A stretch of 64,000 nucleotides of DNA from Luzula sylvatica (taxonomy: Eukaryota > Streptophyta > Magnoliopsida > Poales > Juncaceae), in NCBI GenBank assembly GCA_946800325.1, contig OX326958.1, forward strand, positions 2,180,001-2,244,000. The letters are read 5' to 3'. Each line of letters opens with the position of its first letter. Positions within the stretch are counted from its first letter, which is position 1. The translations under genes were made by a program, and so were the position numbers. Of this stretch, positions 10,568 to 19,785 are shown piece after piece. The notes beneath the pieces were generated by a model. That model did not search any database. It saw nothing but the letters and a program-made list of their open reading frames with translations, and had not been told where the DNA came from.

Positions 10568-12312
10568 ATGGCGATACTAGTAGTGGCGACCGAGACCGAT
10601 CCTGCATCGATCGGGCCGGCATCGGCCTTTCTCGCCATGCCTGGCTGGTCTCCTGGCCCCTCTCTTCAGGTTTCTTTCGTTTATTGTACCATTTCGCTCG
10701 ACTTCTCGATCACTTACTCCATATGCGATGATTATCTAGTTTGGGGGCTTTGCATATAAAATTGACAGTTTTTTTTTTTCCTTTTTACTGTTTTTTTCGT
10801 AGCTACTCTTGTAAATCTGGGGCTTCTCAATTCTCACCAAACACAATCTAATTTTCGACTTGCATTTCACCAAATTGTACTCATTTTTTCTTTAATTAGC
10901 CCTGTTATTGATATGTAAGAAATCAAACATTTGAAAATGGCACAAATATACTCAGGAAGGAATGGAGAGCTTTTCAAATGGAGAGGTGCGGTTATTGAAG
11001 CACAAAAGGAGCATAGTGGCCGAAGATGATTTGGATCGCCGATGGGAAGCCGCCACAGGGGAAAACGTGTCAGAAGTCATCTTTCTAAGCCGGCACACTG
11101 CGGCTTCTTCCCGCCCTGCCCTTACCGTACACCCTATCGGTACACCCTCAACAATTTCAAATTGGGGTTTCTTTTACCGAACCAAATTACAAATACGAAT
11201 TTATTGACTTTTTTTTGTTGTGACAGGTGTACCGCACTTGAAGGAAGATGAGACGCCACCTCAAGGGGGCCGACCAGGCTGGGCTGCTCAGCCTAACCCT
11301 CGTATCGGTCCCTGGTTTCGACTCTTGAAACGGATCGCTAACGAGCACAACCTCGTTCCAGAATTTGAGGTTACGCTTGAGGCGACTCATCACGGGCCCG
11401 TCACCAATACACCCACCATGTTTTTGGAGATCGGTAAGGTTTTATTATCTGGCTCGTGATATTGGAGTATAGGCACATAATTTCGCATTTTTCTCGTAAT
11501 TGATTTCAGGAAGCACGAAAGAATATTGGGGAAGACAAGATGCGGCTCAAGCAATTGCTCTAGTTGCGTAACATAATTTACAAAACTACGAAAAACATAA
11601 CGCATTATTATTAATTTTTTCAACTTTGTTATACTAGCTTCTTTGGGAGGGACTAGGTCTCGGAGGAGGTACGCCAGTAGGCACTTGGAACAGGTGCGTA
11701 GTAAAAATATATTATTTTGGCTTCATATAATAAGAAAAAATATTATTTTTTATTGTAATACACAGAACGAATGAAAAGATTCTTCTAGGAATTGGAGGCG
11801 GTCATTATGCACCTCGACATATGGATATCGTGACGTAAGCTTTGTGCTCGTACACTTATTTTAATTTTGTATCATTTGCGTGAAATACATGCAAAATGGT
11901 ATATTGGGGGATAAAACGTTACACTTTTGTGGTATACAGTAAAGATGGTGTATGGGTGGGACATTTATTATCAGGCTATTCTTTACCGATGGAGGAACCG
12001 GCCAAGTCTAGCGCGAAATCTAATAGCGGTAATCAAGAAATAAATGGGATGTGGAAGCATGCAATTAGGGTTTCGTATGAAGCGACCCTATCAGCTTTTC
12101 CTGGCGGCCAAGTCATTGCTCATCTCGATCACAAGTGAGTATCTAATTGACCATTTTACCCCTCAGTTATACCATTTTCATACATAAAAGAATGTCCATT
12201 AAATTATTGTTGGTGTGTGTGCAGGAGTTTCAAAGGGTGGCAAAAGAATGCGATAACGAACTTTTTGACGGAGCAGGACATAAAAATTGGAAAACCAGAT
12301 GATTTCTTTTAG
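10568..12312 (+). CDS. GEK1: D-aminoacyl-tRNA deacylase GEK1 (DTD2 family), 8 exons
   Basis: Predicted enzyme that hydrolyses D-aminoacyl-tRNA, and in plants also clears aldehyde-modified aminoacyl-tRNAs; Arabidopsis geko1 mutants are ethanol-sensitive. Exons: 10568-10669, 10956-11139, 11227-11433, 11510-11562, 11638-11693, 11766-11834, 11940-12134, 12225-12312. All junctions are GT..AG and the phases join into 317 residues, the length I recall for the Arabidopsis protein. The start MAILVVATETDPASIGPA, with the MPGW that follows, matches the family N-terminus; a longer open frame begins upstream at 10481 but the family start is at 10568. Conserved blocks visible are FLSRHTA, TVHPIGVPHL, GPWFRLLK, LEATHHGP, GGGHYAPRH, HLDHKSFKGWQ and the C-terminal GKPDDFF. 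The protein looks intact. The exact exon ends are by hand and would need transcript support. Confidence 0.95.
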
Positions 12313-12532
12313 GAAGATATTATTTATTTATTTCCTAATTATTTTTCATATTGTTGCAAGTTTTCTAACCGTATTAAAGTATCTATATATTTTTATAAAA
12401 ATAAAAATAAAATTAAGATAACAATTCTGATTTATTATTATGTTATGTTCCACCCTCCCCTCCTTTCAAAACCACCCAAACCAGTCAAGAAATTAATTTA
12501 AAAGAAGAATTCTTCGGAAAGAAAGCCTAATC
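12313..12532 (+). other. GEK1 3' flank
   Basis: AT-rich sequence containing overlapping AATAAA words near 12400 (AAAAATAAAAATAAAATT), which could serve as the polyadenylation signal. Confidence 0.4.
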
Positions 12533-13162
12533 TTTTTGAAAATTATGAAAACACCCTTTACTTTTGACTTTTGAGATTATCAGAACTCCTTTTACTTTTG
12601 ATATTCCTTCAGAAATCCCATATAAAATAGTTCAAATTATTTTCTAACCCTACACAAACTTAAACATTCTTTCATTCAATATATTTTGTTTGTACCAAAT
12701 ACCCTCAAAAAAATTCTTTATTTATTCTTCAAACCAAAATAACAAATAAATTATATTTTACAGTTGATAGCATAAATAAATAAGAACAACAATATAAATA
12801 CAATAATAATAATACTAATATCTACGCAAAATAAATTTATAATTTACATAATATATATTATTATGTATATAATATGACAAAATGAATAAATGCATTGCAA
12901 ACAAACAAAAATGATAGAATATCGTTCAAATAATATCATAAAATATTATGTCGAAAAATAATTTATTTACTTTTTAGTTGGATAAAATAAATATGAATTA
13001 TCAAAGGAAGGGTATTTTAGTCCATATGATTATTGTTGGATGAAAATAATTAAACTCAACACCAAAGGGGGTTTAAAAATATTTGAAATCACTTACTTTC
13101 TAATGGATTTTTTGAAAAAAATCTCTAAAGTGAAGGAATTTTTGATAGTTTCCAAAAAACGT
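12533..13162. mobile_element. Possible degenerate inverted-repeat element
   Basis: The left arm (about 12533-12600: TTTTTGAAAATTATGAAAAC, then CCTTTACTTTTG) and the reverse of the right arm (about 13100-13162: TTTTTTGGAAACTATCAAAA, then CCTTCACTTTA) are similar but diverged. The interior is AT-rich with no coding sequence. No target duplication was resolved, so this is a tentative old MITE. Confidence 0.4.
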
Positions 13163-13545
13163 TGGTTTTTTTTTCTTTCAAAAATTGCCTAAAAAACTAT
13201 AGCAAATAGTTTAGAAATTAATTATATTATTCACAATGTTGCACAATGCTTCAAAAAACCGGTCGTACCAGTATCGTCATATTCATTATTCGTGATGGTT
13301 CCTTAGCAAAGATGATTTAATTTTATTATGAACCGGGTATCCCGGCAATGCTGACTGCAGTTTTTTAAGATATATATAGATCTATAAAAACAGTACATGG
13401 ATTTAAGAAGGAGCACATTAATATTAACTTACTTATAATATAATCAATATAATTTTTTTCGACCCGTAAAGCACACATACTTATTATATCGATTTTTATC
13501 GCTAGGAGCGCTAGCTTCTATATCACCCGTTAACCATTACAATGA
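13163..13545. other. Intergenic, nothing recognised
   Basis: AT-rich DNA with no coding similarity or repeat structure that I could define. Confidence 0.5.
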
Positions 13546-13553
13546 CGTGTTGG

Positions 13554-14163
13554 TAGGGATGTCAATAGTGTGGATATTGCCCGAACTGGCCCGAACCGTA
13601 TCCGAAAAAAATATCCGGATTCGAAAAAAATATCCGGATCCAAGAGGATACGGATATGGATATGGTTACTCAATTTTGGACCTGGAACCGGATCCGATAT
13701 TCGATTTTGGTGTCGGAACCGGATCCAGGTATTTTTTAGGATCCGGATACACGGAACCGGATTCGAGTATCCGGATCCAAATATGTATATTATATATACT
13801 TTTATGTATTTTATTTGATACTAGTTAAAAAATCATATATAAATTAATGACTCGTGAGTGATTTAAAACCACAATCGTAAAATCACGTTTAAATATAATC
13901 ATATATATCATTCATGTCATAAATTATACATATTTATAGTTAAAAAATAAATTATATCATCATAACATAATATTCGTTTTAATATCCGAAAAAAAATCGT
14001 ATCCGTATTCGACAATATTCGAACCGTATCCGTATTCATTTACTATCCGAATCGTATCCGGATCCGGATAATTTCGAATCCGGATCCGTATTTGAAAAAT
14101 AATATGGATATGAATCTGATATGATCACTACCCAAACCGGATCCGAACGGTTGACACCCCTAA
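13554..14163. mobile_element. hAT-like MITE rich in ATCCGGAT palindromes
   Basis: A 610-bp element with 12-bp terminal inverted repeats (left TAGGGATGTCAA; right TTGACACCCCTA plus one base). An 8-bp duplication flanks it (CGTGTTGG 13546-13553; TGTGTTGG 14164-14171, one mismatch). The 8-bp duplication and TAGGG start point to hAT. Both arms are dense in ATCCGGAT, ATCCGAAT and GGATCCGG words, so the element folds extensively. The interior is AT-rich. There is no transposase. Confidence 0.8.
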
Positions 14164-15254
14164 TGTGTTGGTGTCTGGTGGTAATATAATAATATGCTGA
14201 AAGCTACGGTATTGTTCTCTCTTTAAATAGTGGATGTTTTTGAGCTCTCATATTGAGTCACCTCATTTTTGACTTTCTATCACACATATTAATATTTATA
14301 TAATTTCCATATTTATTTTATGATTTGATTATATCCATTAATTTATATCACGTATCAATTAATTTATATCATGTTTTACCCATTTAACCATTTAATACTT
14401 TATTTTATGATATTTATATCATGTTCTACCTTAATTCTATTAATATTTATATCATGTTTTCATATTTATTTTATGATTTCATATTTATTTTGTGATTAAT
14501 ATTTATATAATTTCCATATTTATTTTATGATTTGATTATATCATGTTTTTCATATTTATTTTATGATTTCATATTTATTTTGTGATTAATATTTATATAA
14601 TTTTCATATTTGTTTTATGATTTGATTATATCCATTCATGTATATCATGTATTACCCATTTAACCACTTAATAATGTTGGTTAATTCTAACCTAGAGGGG
14701 GGTAAATTTGGCAATCTAACTTACACTTAGTTTAGATTTAAACCTAATTTACGGTGCGGAATAAATAATAATTTAGATGATAAAGATGATACCGTACAAA
14801 CACTTTGACACAAGATGTTTGTTTACGAAGTTCGGTAGGTGGTTGCTTTGTAGCTTTAACTCACCCTTTACTCGCTTAATTGACCGACTCAATTATTTGC
14901 GAGTACCTACGTCTCCGGGAATGCCTTGTGCCTCTTTTTGGCTTTCGATTGAATTCCAACTCAACTCGATTACAAGGATTTGCCTAGATCGATTTACACG
15001 CTTCTATCGATCTATAGCTTAGGCTCTTTACACTTTGTTGCACTAGCCTATTACACTTTTTCACTAATCGAGCTACAACGTGATCGGTCACGTGAGTGGG
15101 ATACGATTAGTGGAGAATATCGAAAGTAGATCAACGATCTAAAGAGGTTTCTCAAGCTATCAATGGATATAGAAAATCACAGCTTAGGGTTTCTCTCTTT
15201 TAGGTTTGAAAGTTTGAAATTGAGGAAGTGGGAGAGAGAGACCCATGAAGGATT

Positions 15255-15263
15255 CTATTTATA
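15255..15263 (-). promoter_or_regulatory. TATA box in left LTR
   Basis: TATAAATAG on the minus strand, about 35 bases downstream (in element sense) of the nearest CGTTCGAACG palindrome. The identical site in the right LTR is the one expected to drive the element. Confidence 0.6.
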
Positions 15264-15296
15264 CTCTCTATAGAAATCCTTCAGAAAACTTGTAGT

Positions 15297-15745
15297 GCGT
15301 TCGAACGCATACAGTCCGTTCGGAACGCACTTGAAGTTTGCACTAGCCGTTTCAAAATAACGTGCAAGTACATCTTGGGTCCGTTCGAACGTACAATGTC
15401 CGTTCGTAACGGACTCAATTATACATAGCATTTTGCGTTCACAGGAACAAGAGTCCGTTCAACGCACTGAAAAGTGGGTGAACGGATCCCAGGTTGTCCG
15501 TTCGAACGCACATGTGTGTTCGTTCGAACGCACACATCCCTGTGACGTTTTCCGTTCACAGGAAGGATTGTCCGTTCAACGCACTCAGAAGGTGGGTGAA
15601 CGGATTATAATTATCCGTTCGAACGGACATGATTGTTCGTTCGAACGTACACATCCCTGTGACACGTTTGGTTCTAATCAAGCTTTAAAGCTTTGATATT
15701 TAGCAAGTCCGTTCTGAACGGACTTTGAGTTCGTTCAGAACGCAC
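15297..15745. repeat. Array of CGTTCGAACG-type palindromes in left LTR U3
   Basis: About ten 14-17-bp near-perfect palindromes of the form (G)TNCGTTCGAACGNAC, at about 15297, 15313, 15379, 15400, 15497, 15517, 15613, 15635, 15704 and 15729. They come in pairs about 17-26 bp apart. Some carry one central extra base (TTCGGAAC, TTCTGAAC, TTCAGAAC). Single-arm forms (CCGTTCAACGCAC, GTGAACGGA) fill the gaps. Each has up to three CpG sites. The position just upstream of the TATA box suggests a regulatory array. Confidence 0.9.
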
Positions 15746-16079
15746 TTCCTGCTTGACTGAACTCTTTGTTATTTTGAACATGATTTTACTTGAGTTCTAC
15801 TAGGTTTGTACCTATGGTTTATTTGTGGCGTATCCCACTCACGGAAGGCTTCAACATCTTGAGTCTTGATGTATTCCAATGGTCTTCCTTGTGTTCTTCT
15901 TTTCTTGTTTATGTTGAGACTTCATGTCCTGATTCTTGATGTAATCCAATGAAGTCCTCCTTCACAAGTCCTCCTTCGTCTTCGTATCGTACCTATGTTA
16001 TCCTGCACTTTTCTGGATGTATACATTAGTAATGACAGTGTTTTGAAATAATCAAACTATCAGGAAATTTGAACCAACA

Positions 16080-16092
16080 AACTCCCCCTTTT
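16080..16092 (-). other. Polypurine tract
   Basis: On the minus strand AAAAGGGGGAGT lies directly before the left LTR, the place for the plus-strand primer. Two more AGGGGGAG words occur within 160 bp (near 16210 and 16226). Confidence 0.85.
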
Positions 16093-16361
16093 GATTACTT
16101 TCAAAACACTGTCGGTTTGGAGAGTTTCACCATTTAGTTGAGAACTTTCCGTACGATCGTTTCTCCCCCATTTTGAAAGAGATCAAAAGGGCCAAGGAGA
16201 CTTCAACAACGGAAGGCTCCCCCTAAATGCGAGCTCCCCCTCAAAGAATGAATTGATGAATGTATGAGCTCGTAAATATGATCAAATTCTTTTGTTTTGA
16301 ATGATGACAATCTTTTCAAAATTTAGCAGATTTTTAAGAAAATATAACAGTTTTTGTGTGT

Positions 16362-16398
16362 GCGTTCCGAACGGAAAACGTAATGCGTTCGAACGCAC
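16362..16398. repeat. Isolated pair of CGTTCGAACG-type palindromes
   Basis: GCGTTCCGAACGGA and GCGTTCGAACGCAC lie between the polypurine tract and the third ORF. They match the words of the LTR array. Confidence 0.8.
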
Positions 16399-16699
16399 TT
16401 GCATCTGGATTGACAAAAATTTCACAAAATTTATACTGATGAGTGTACGAACACTAAATCAAAATAGGATAATAAAATGAATGCACAAGTTTACTGACAT
16501 AATACCATAATTATTCGTCAAACATAATTACTCAATAGACCTAATTGTTCAATCATACCGACACACATCAAAGTTTTTATAAGTTCTCACATACTCTCAT
16601 GTATACTCAATACTTTAGACATAACATAACATAATATAATACGACGCAACACACACCACAACCAAGGTTGATCACACTTCATCTGGCTCGGGTTAGGAA

Positions 16700-17986
16700 T
16701 TAATGGTGCGTTCCGAACCTGTTCTCAAGATGAACGTAAAGATCGGCAAATTGACGATCCACGTTCTCAAGCATCCGTGCTTCAGATACACGAAACGCAT
16801 CATGCATTGCTCTTCCGTGTTGCTCCATGCGCTCATCCATTTCGTCGAGCATCTCCTTCACATAGGCAAAACTCTTATCATCCCGTTCCGTTTGGGCATT
16901 TGAGGATTCCCCCTTCCCCACATTCCTCTTTCGTTTGGGAGCTGGTTCTTCACCGCTTTCATCGGTATTGGTTGGGTCGACGTTGTCCTCTTCCTCGTCC
17001 AAGGTGTTGCCCTTCGTCCGCCGGGTAGGATCGCGGGGAAGGTGATACGCCACTGCATCCTTTGCGGAGTCAATAATCCATCCTAGGATGCTAGGCGAAT
17101 ACCGATATCCAAACCGTCGGAGGTTTGCATCGGATGCAAGGTTGATTGGTGATTTCGGTCGAAAATCCCAATCGCTCAGTGGTATCTCAATACCTTGGAG
17201 TTCCAACATACGGGCAATCAATGTTCCGTATGGCAAGGACGCGTTCTTGTGACTCATTACACTTTCCATGTGGCTTGTGATGAGAAAGGGCACGTGGATG
17301 GGTAGTTGATCCTTGTACCACATGCGATGCAAGAGTATAATATCCCTCAGTTCGAGATTCATCTTAAATTTTTCTGAGGGAGTGAGAATGTTATTACCGA
17401 TGGCCCATATAAACTGTTCATGGGCGGCCAAGTGAGATGCCCCTTGCCCAGGTCTGATACCCGTGATGGCAGCTTCGATTCTCGCCTTGCGAGTGTCGTA
17501 GATTTTCTCTCCGTCGTCCCTTAGTCCGAGCAAAACATTCAAGTTTTTGATAGAGATTTCGACATCTTCACCGAGGATGTATGACGTTACCTTTTCTTCG
17601 TCACGGTGGAATTCAGCGTTTGCGTAAAATAGTCGCGTGATTACATCATACGATTTGACGTTTAGGCATGCTAAATTCGCGAATCCCCATTGACGTTCGA
17701 TTTCCTCGACTTTGTCGAGGAGGTGATGTATGTTTGGCGGAAACTCGTAGTAGTAGCATGGAGCAATTGGTCTCTTGGATACCCATTCATGGAAGAGGAT
17801 ACCAGCCTCCGGAGTTCGAAACAGATGCTCGTTGTTTGGGTCAGAGAAGTCATAGTCACTTTGAATGCGTTCTTCAAGAGTAGGCTTCTTGGCCGCTTGC
17901 TTCATTCTTCTTTGAGCGTTCGAACTCTCGCCTACTATCTTCTTCCCCTTTGCCTTGGCTTTCGATCTCGAGTTTGAGGCGTCCAT
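16700..17986 (-). CDS. Extra ORF of the LTR element: Transposase_32-like protein
   Basis: 428 residues from the ATG at 17986, which has a good plant context (GCCATGGAC); the frame is open further upstream to 18124 but without an ATG. The N-terminus (1-45) is basic (SRSKAKAKGKK). Residues about 60-310 resemble the plant domain annotated as putative plant transposon protein (Transposase_32), with the pattern FHEWVSKRPI, VITRLFYANAEF, VEISIKNLNVLLGL, LRDIILLHRMWY and LPYGTLIARMLE. An acidic stretch (LDEEEDNVDPTNTDESGEE), a basic KRKR and a coiled-coil-like tail follow. The biochemical role of this domain is unknown to me; such ORFs are found inside plant LTR elements. It is in the same sense as gag and has its own leader-like sequence and palindrome array upstream. 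Confidence 0.75.
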   Translation of the reverse strand: MDASNSRSKAKAKGKKIVGESSNAQRRMKQAAKKPTLEERIQSDYDFSDPNNEHLFRTPEAGILFHEWVSKRPIAPCYYYEFPPNIHHLLDKVEEIERQWGFANLACLNVKSYDVITRLFYANAEFHRDEEKVTSYILGEDVEISIKNLNVLLGLRDDGEKIYDTRKARIEAAITGIRPGQGASHLAAHEQFIWAIGNNILTPSEKFKMNLELRDIILLHRMWYKDQLPIHVPFLITSHMESVMSHKNASLPYGTLIARMLELQGIEIPLSDWDFRPKSPINLASDANLRRFGYRYSPSILGWIIDSAKDAVAYHLPRDPTRRTKGNTLDEEEDNVDPTNTDESGEEPAPKRKRNVGKGESSNAQTERDDKSFAYVKEMLDEMDERMEQHGRAMHDAFRVSEARMLENVDRQFADLYVHLENRFGTHH

Positions 17987-18140
17987 GGCTGTTGTTGAAG
18001 GTTTTAGTTTTTCTGAGAGAGAGAGAGTTTTGGAAGAGAAACAAGGAGAGAGAGAGTTTTGGAAAAGAAACAAGGAGAGAGAATGAAGGGGGGCTAAGTA
18101 ACTGATGAAATCGTGTCCCTTCAAGTCACGCCGTAAGGGA
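17987..18140 (-). promoter_or_regulatory. CT-rich leader upstream of the extra ORF
   Basis: On the minus strand this is a pyrimidine-rich stretch containing a duplicated block (CTCTCTCTCCTTGTTTC followed by CCAAAACTCTCTCTC, twice within 18010-18085). It looks like the CT-rich 5' leaders of ordinary plant genes, including BIG in this window. It suggests separate transcription of the ORF, but no TATA box was identified. Confidence 0.4.
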
Positions 18141-18199
18141 AAAAGGGGCCATCACATCCGTTGAATGCAGTCGGTTGCATGTGGACGAAGAGTTATTAC

Positions 18200-18740
18200 G
18201 ACGTGTCCGTTCGAACGCACTTCTCAAGTGCGTTGGAACGCATTCATGTCTGAGAAAGGCGCTATTTCGGGTTTTTAAGTTGTATCTGGGAAGTTGTTAC
18301 GTCCGTTCGAACGGACTCCTATGTGCGTTCGAACGCACTTACAACTGAGAAGAGGCGCCAGAATATGAAACGGCGCGAGTGTAAGGGTTTGAAGTAGGTT
18401 CGCTGAATGAGGCATGTGCGTTCGAACGCATTATTTGTTCGTTCGAGCGCACTGAACACTGTTGACACTAAGAATCGGCGCCAAAGGATGATCCGGTGCC
18501 ATAATCCTATATTTCATTTTTCCGTTCGGAACGCATTCAATTGTACGTTCGAACGCACTTGATCCTGGTAAGGAAATTTGATGGCGCCATAATTTAACTG
18601 TGACTTTGGATCTTATAGTCCAGTTGTCCGTTTCGAACGCATTTTAGTCCGTTCTACCGGACTTGAGATAGATAATAGGGTATTTGGTGACTTCATTTGT
18701 CAGTTCCGAACGCACATGTTTTTCGTTTGAACGGACTGGT
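18200..18740. repeat. Internal array of CGTTCGAACG palindrome pairs, about 100-bp period
   Basis: Six pairs of palindromes at about 18206/18230, 18301/18324, 18416/18437, 18520/18543, 18626/18647 and 18705/18723. Members of a pair are about 18-24 bp apart; pairs recur every 80-115 bp, often followed by CTGAGAA and GGCGCCA words. This is a degenerate tandem repeat related to the LTR U3 array and lies between the second ORF and the extra ORF. Confidence 0.9.
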
Positions 18741-18945
18741 TCCTGAGATGTGATCACTGGACTGAATTTGTGATTTATTTACCGAGACAAGTGTTCTAAT
18801 GTAGTCCTCTATTAACACTTGTGAGGTAGCTACATGAGACTCGACCAATTTGACTAGAATTGAATTTAGCCCATTTCCTATACTCTCCTTACATATTTGG
18901 CTTAAGGTGTGGAATACTAAGGAGTATAGTTCTTCATGTTAGGAC

Positions 18946-19785
18946 TTAATCCCTAGGAGGTCCTATACCGAAAGACGTAGAGGGACCCATCGAGTGACGA
19001 TCTTTACGCATCCATATTGAGTTTGACGTTAATTTTGAATTGCGAAGATCACAACTTGTTGAGACATGACCAATTTTGCAACAATAGTTACACAATGCTA
19101 CGGTGGGCTTATTTGTGGGTGTGGTACTCTTCACAAAATAGTCTGAGAGTTGATTCGGATTACTTCTCTTAGAAGTTATCGATTTTGGCATTTGATAAAG
19201 GTTATTTGATTTAAATTTATTTTGCTTAAAATTATTTTGTTTAAATTGTTTACGTGTGTTGGTGAAATGTTTGGGAGGCCCTTGTTGATATGAAGCTTCG
19301 GTGTAGTTTGTCACTTCATAGAAATACCCATTTGGTCCCCTTTTGAACAAACAATCGGTTCTTCCCAAATTAGTATGTCTAGGTTGTGAATTTTGTGTAA
19401 AATGATTTTTCCTATAATTATTATTGACACGTTTAGGTTGTTCATTTTTAGCATATTTACCTTTGTTGTAGTCATGGTACATGAAAGCATTTCCATGACT
19501 ACTTACTTTATTATTTTCCCATTTAGATTTTCGATTTTGAGATATTGAAAAATCGGGTTTATTACCGTTATTTTTCTTATATCCTAAACCGGATTTGTCA
19601 TTTGGCTTTTGTCCTATCAATGACGATCTTAAAACATCATCCAATGAGGGAGGACTCAATGCAATATTTGCACAAGCCTTCTTCAGGGATTCATTTTCAA
19701 CTTTAAGAGTTTGAATTTCGACTTTTAGATGAGAAATCTCACCTTTAATGGTTTGACACTCACTTTGAAAAACCTTTAAATTCAT
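18946..19785 (-). CDS. Second gag-region ORF with CCHC knuckle, pol absent
   Basis: 279 residues. Residues 1-40 are a leucine/lysine coiled coil (HLKVEIQTLKVENESLKK) that continues the heptads at the end of gag. Residues 50-225 are rich in N, K and Q. A zinc knuckle C-x2-C-x4-H-x4-C (CNYCCKIGHVSTSC) lies near 230-244, followed by IWMRK, which matches the segment normally just before protease/integrase in plant copia polyproteins. It then stops. It overlaps gag by 26 bases in the +1 frame, so it is probably the shifted remainder of one original polyprotein rather than an independent protein. Confidence 0.75.
   Translation of the reverse strand: MNLKVFQSECQTIKGEISHLKVEIQTLKVENESLKKACANIALSPPSLDDVLRSSLIGQKPNDKSGLGYKKNNGNKPDFSISQNRKSKWENNKVSSHGNAFMYHDYNKGKYAKNEQPKRVNNNYRKNHFTQNSQPRHTNLGRTDCLFKRGPNGYFYEVTNYTEASYQQGPPKHFTNTRKQFKQNNFKQNKFKSNNLYQMPKSITSKRSNPNQLSDYFVKSTTPTNKPTVALCNYCCKIGHVSTSCDLRNSKLTSNSIWMRKDRHSMGPSTSFGIGPPRD

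Larger units (their letters stand above)
14675..16079 (-). repeat. LTR, left copy (3' LTR of the minus-strand element)
   Basis: Starts TGTTGG and ends CCAACA. On the minus strand, TATAAATAG at 15263-15255 is a good TATA box, which places U3 to the right of it (15264-16079) and R/U5 to the left. U3 contains the CGTTCGAACG palindrome array and a 117-bp tandem duplication (copies starting about 15436 and 15553). Confidence 0.95.

Noticed and set aside
15433..15696. 87-codon open frame in each LTR
   Set aside because: It runs antisense to the element through the palindrome array and the 117-bp duplication; repeat words explain the openness.
18122..18124. Start of the extra retrotransposon ORF at 18124
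   Set aside because: The codon there is TTG; the first ATG is at 17986 and has a strong context, so the shorter form was used.
15297..18740. Reading the TTCGAA palindromes as heat-shock elements
   Set aside because: Heat-shock elements need TTC and GAA units with two bases between (TTCnnGAA or GAAnnTTC). Here the spacing is zero or one base.
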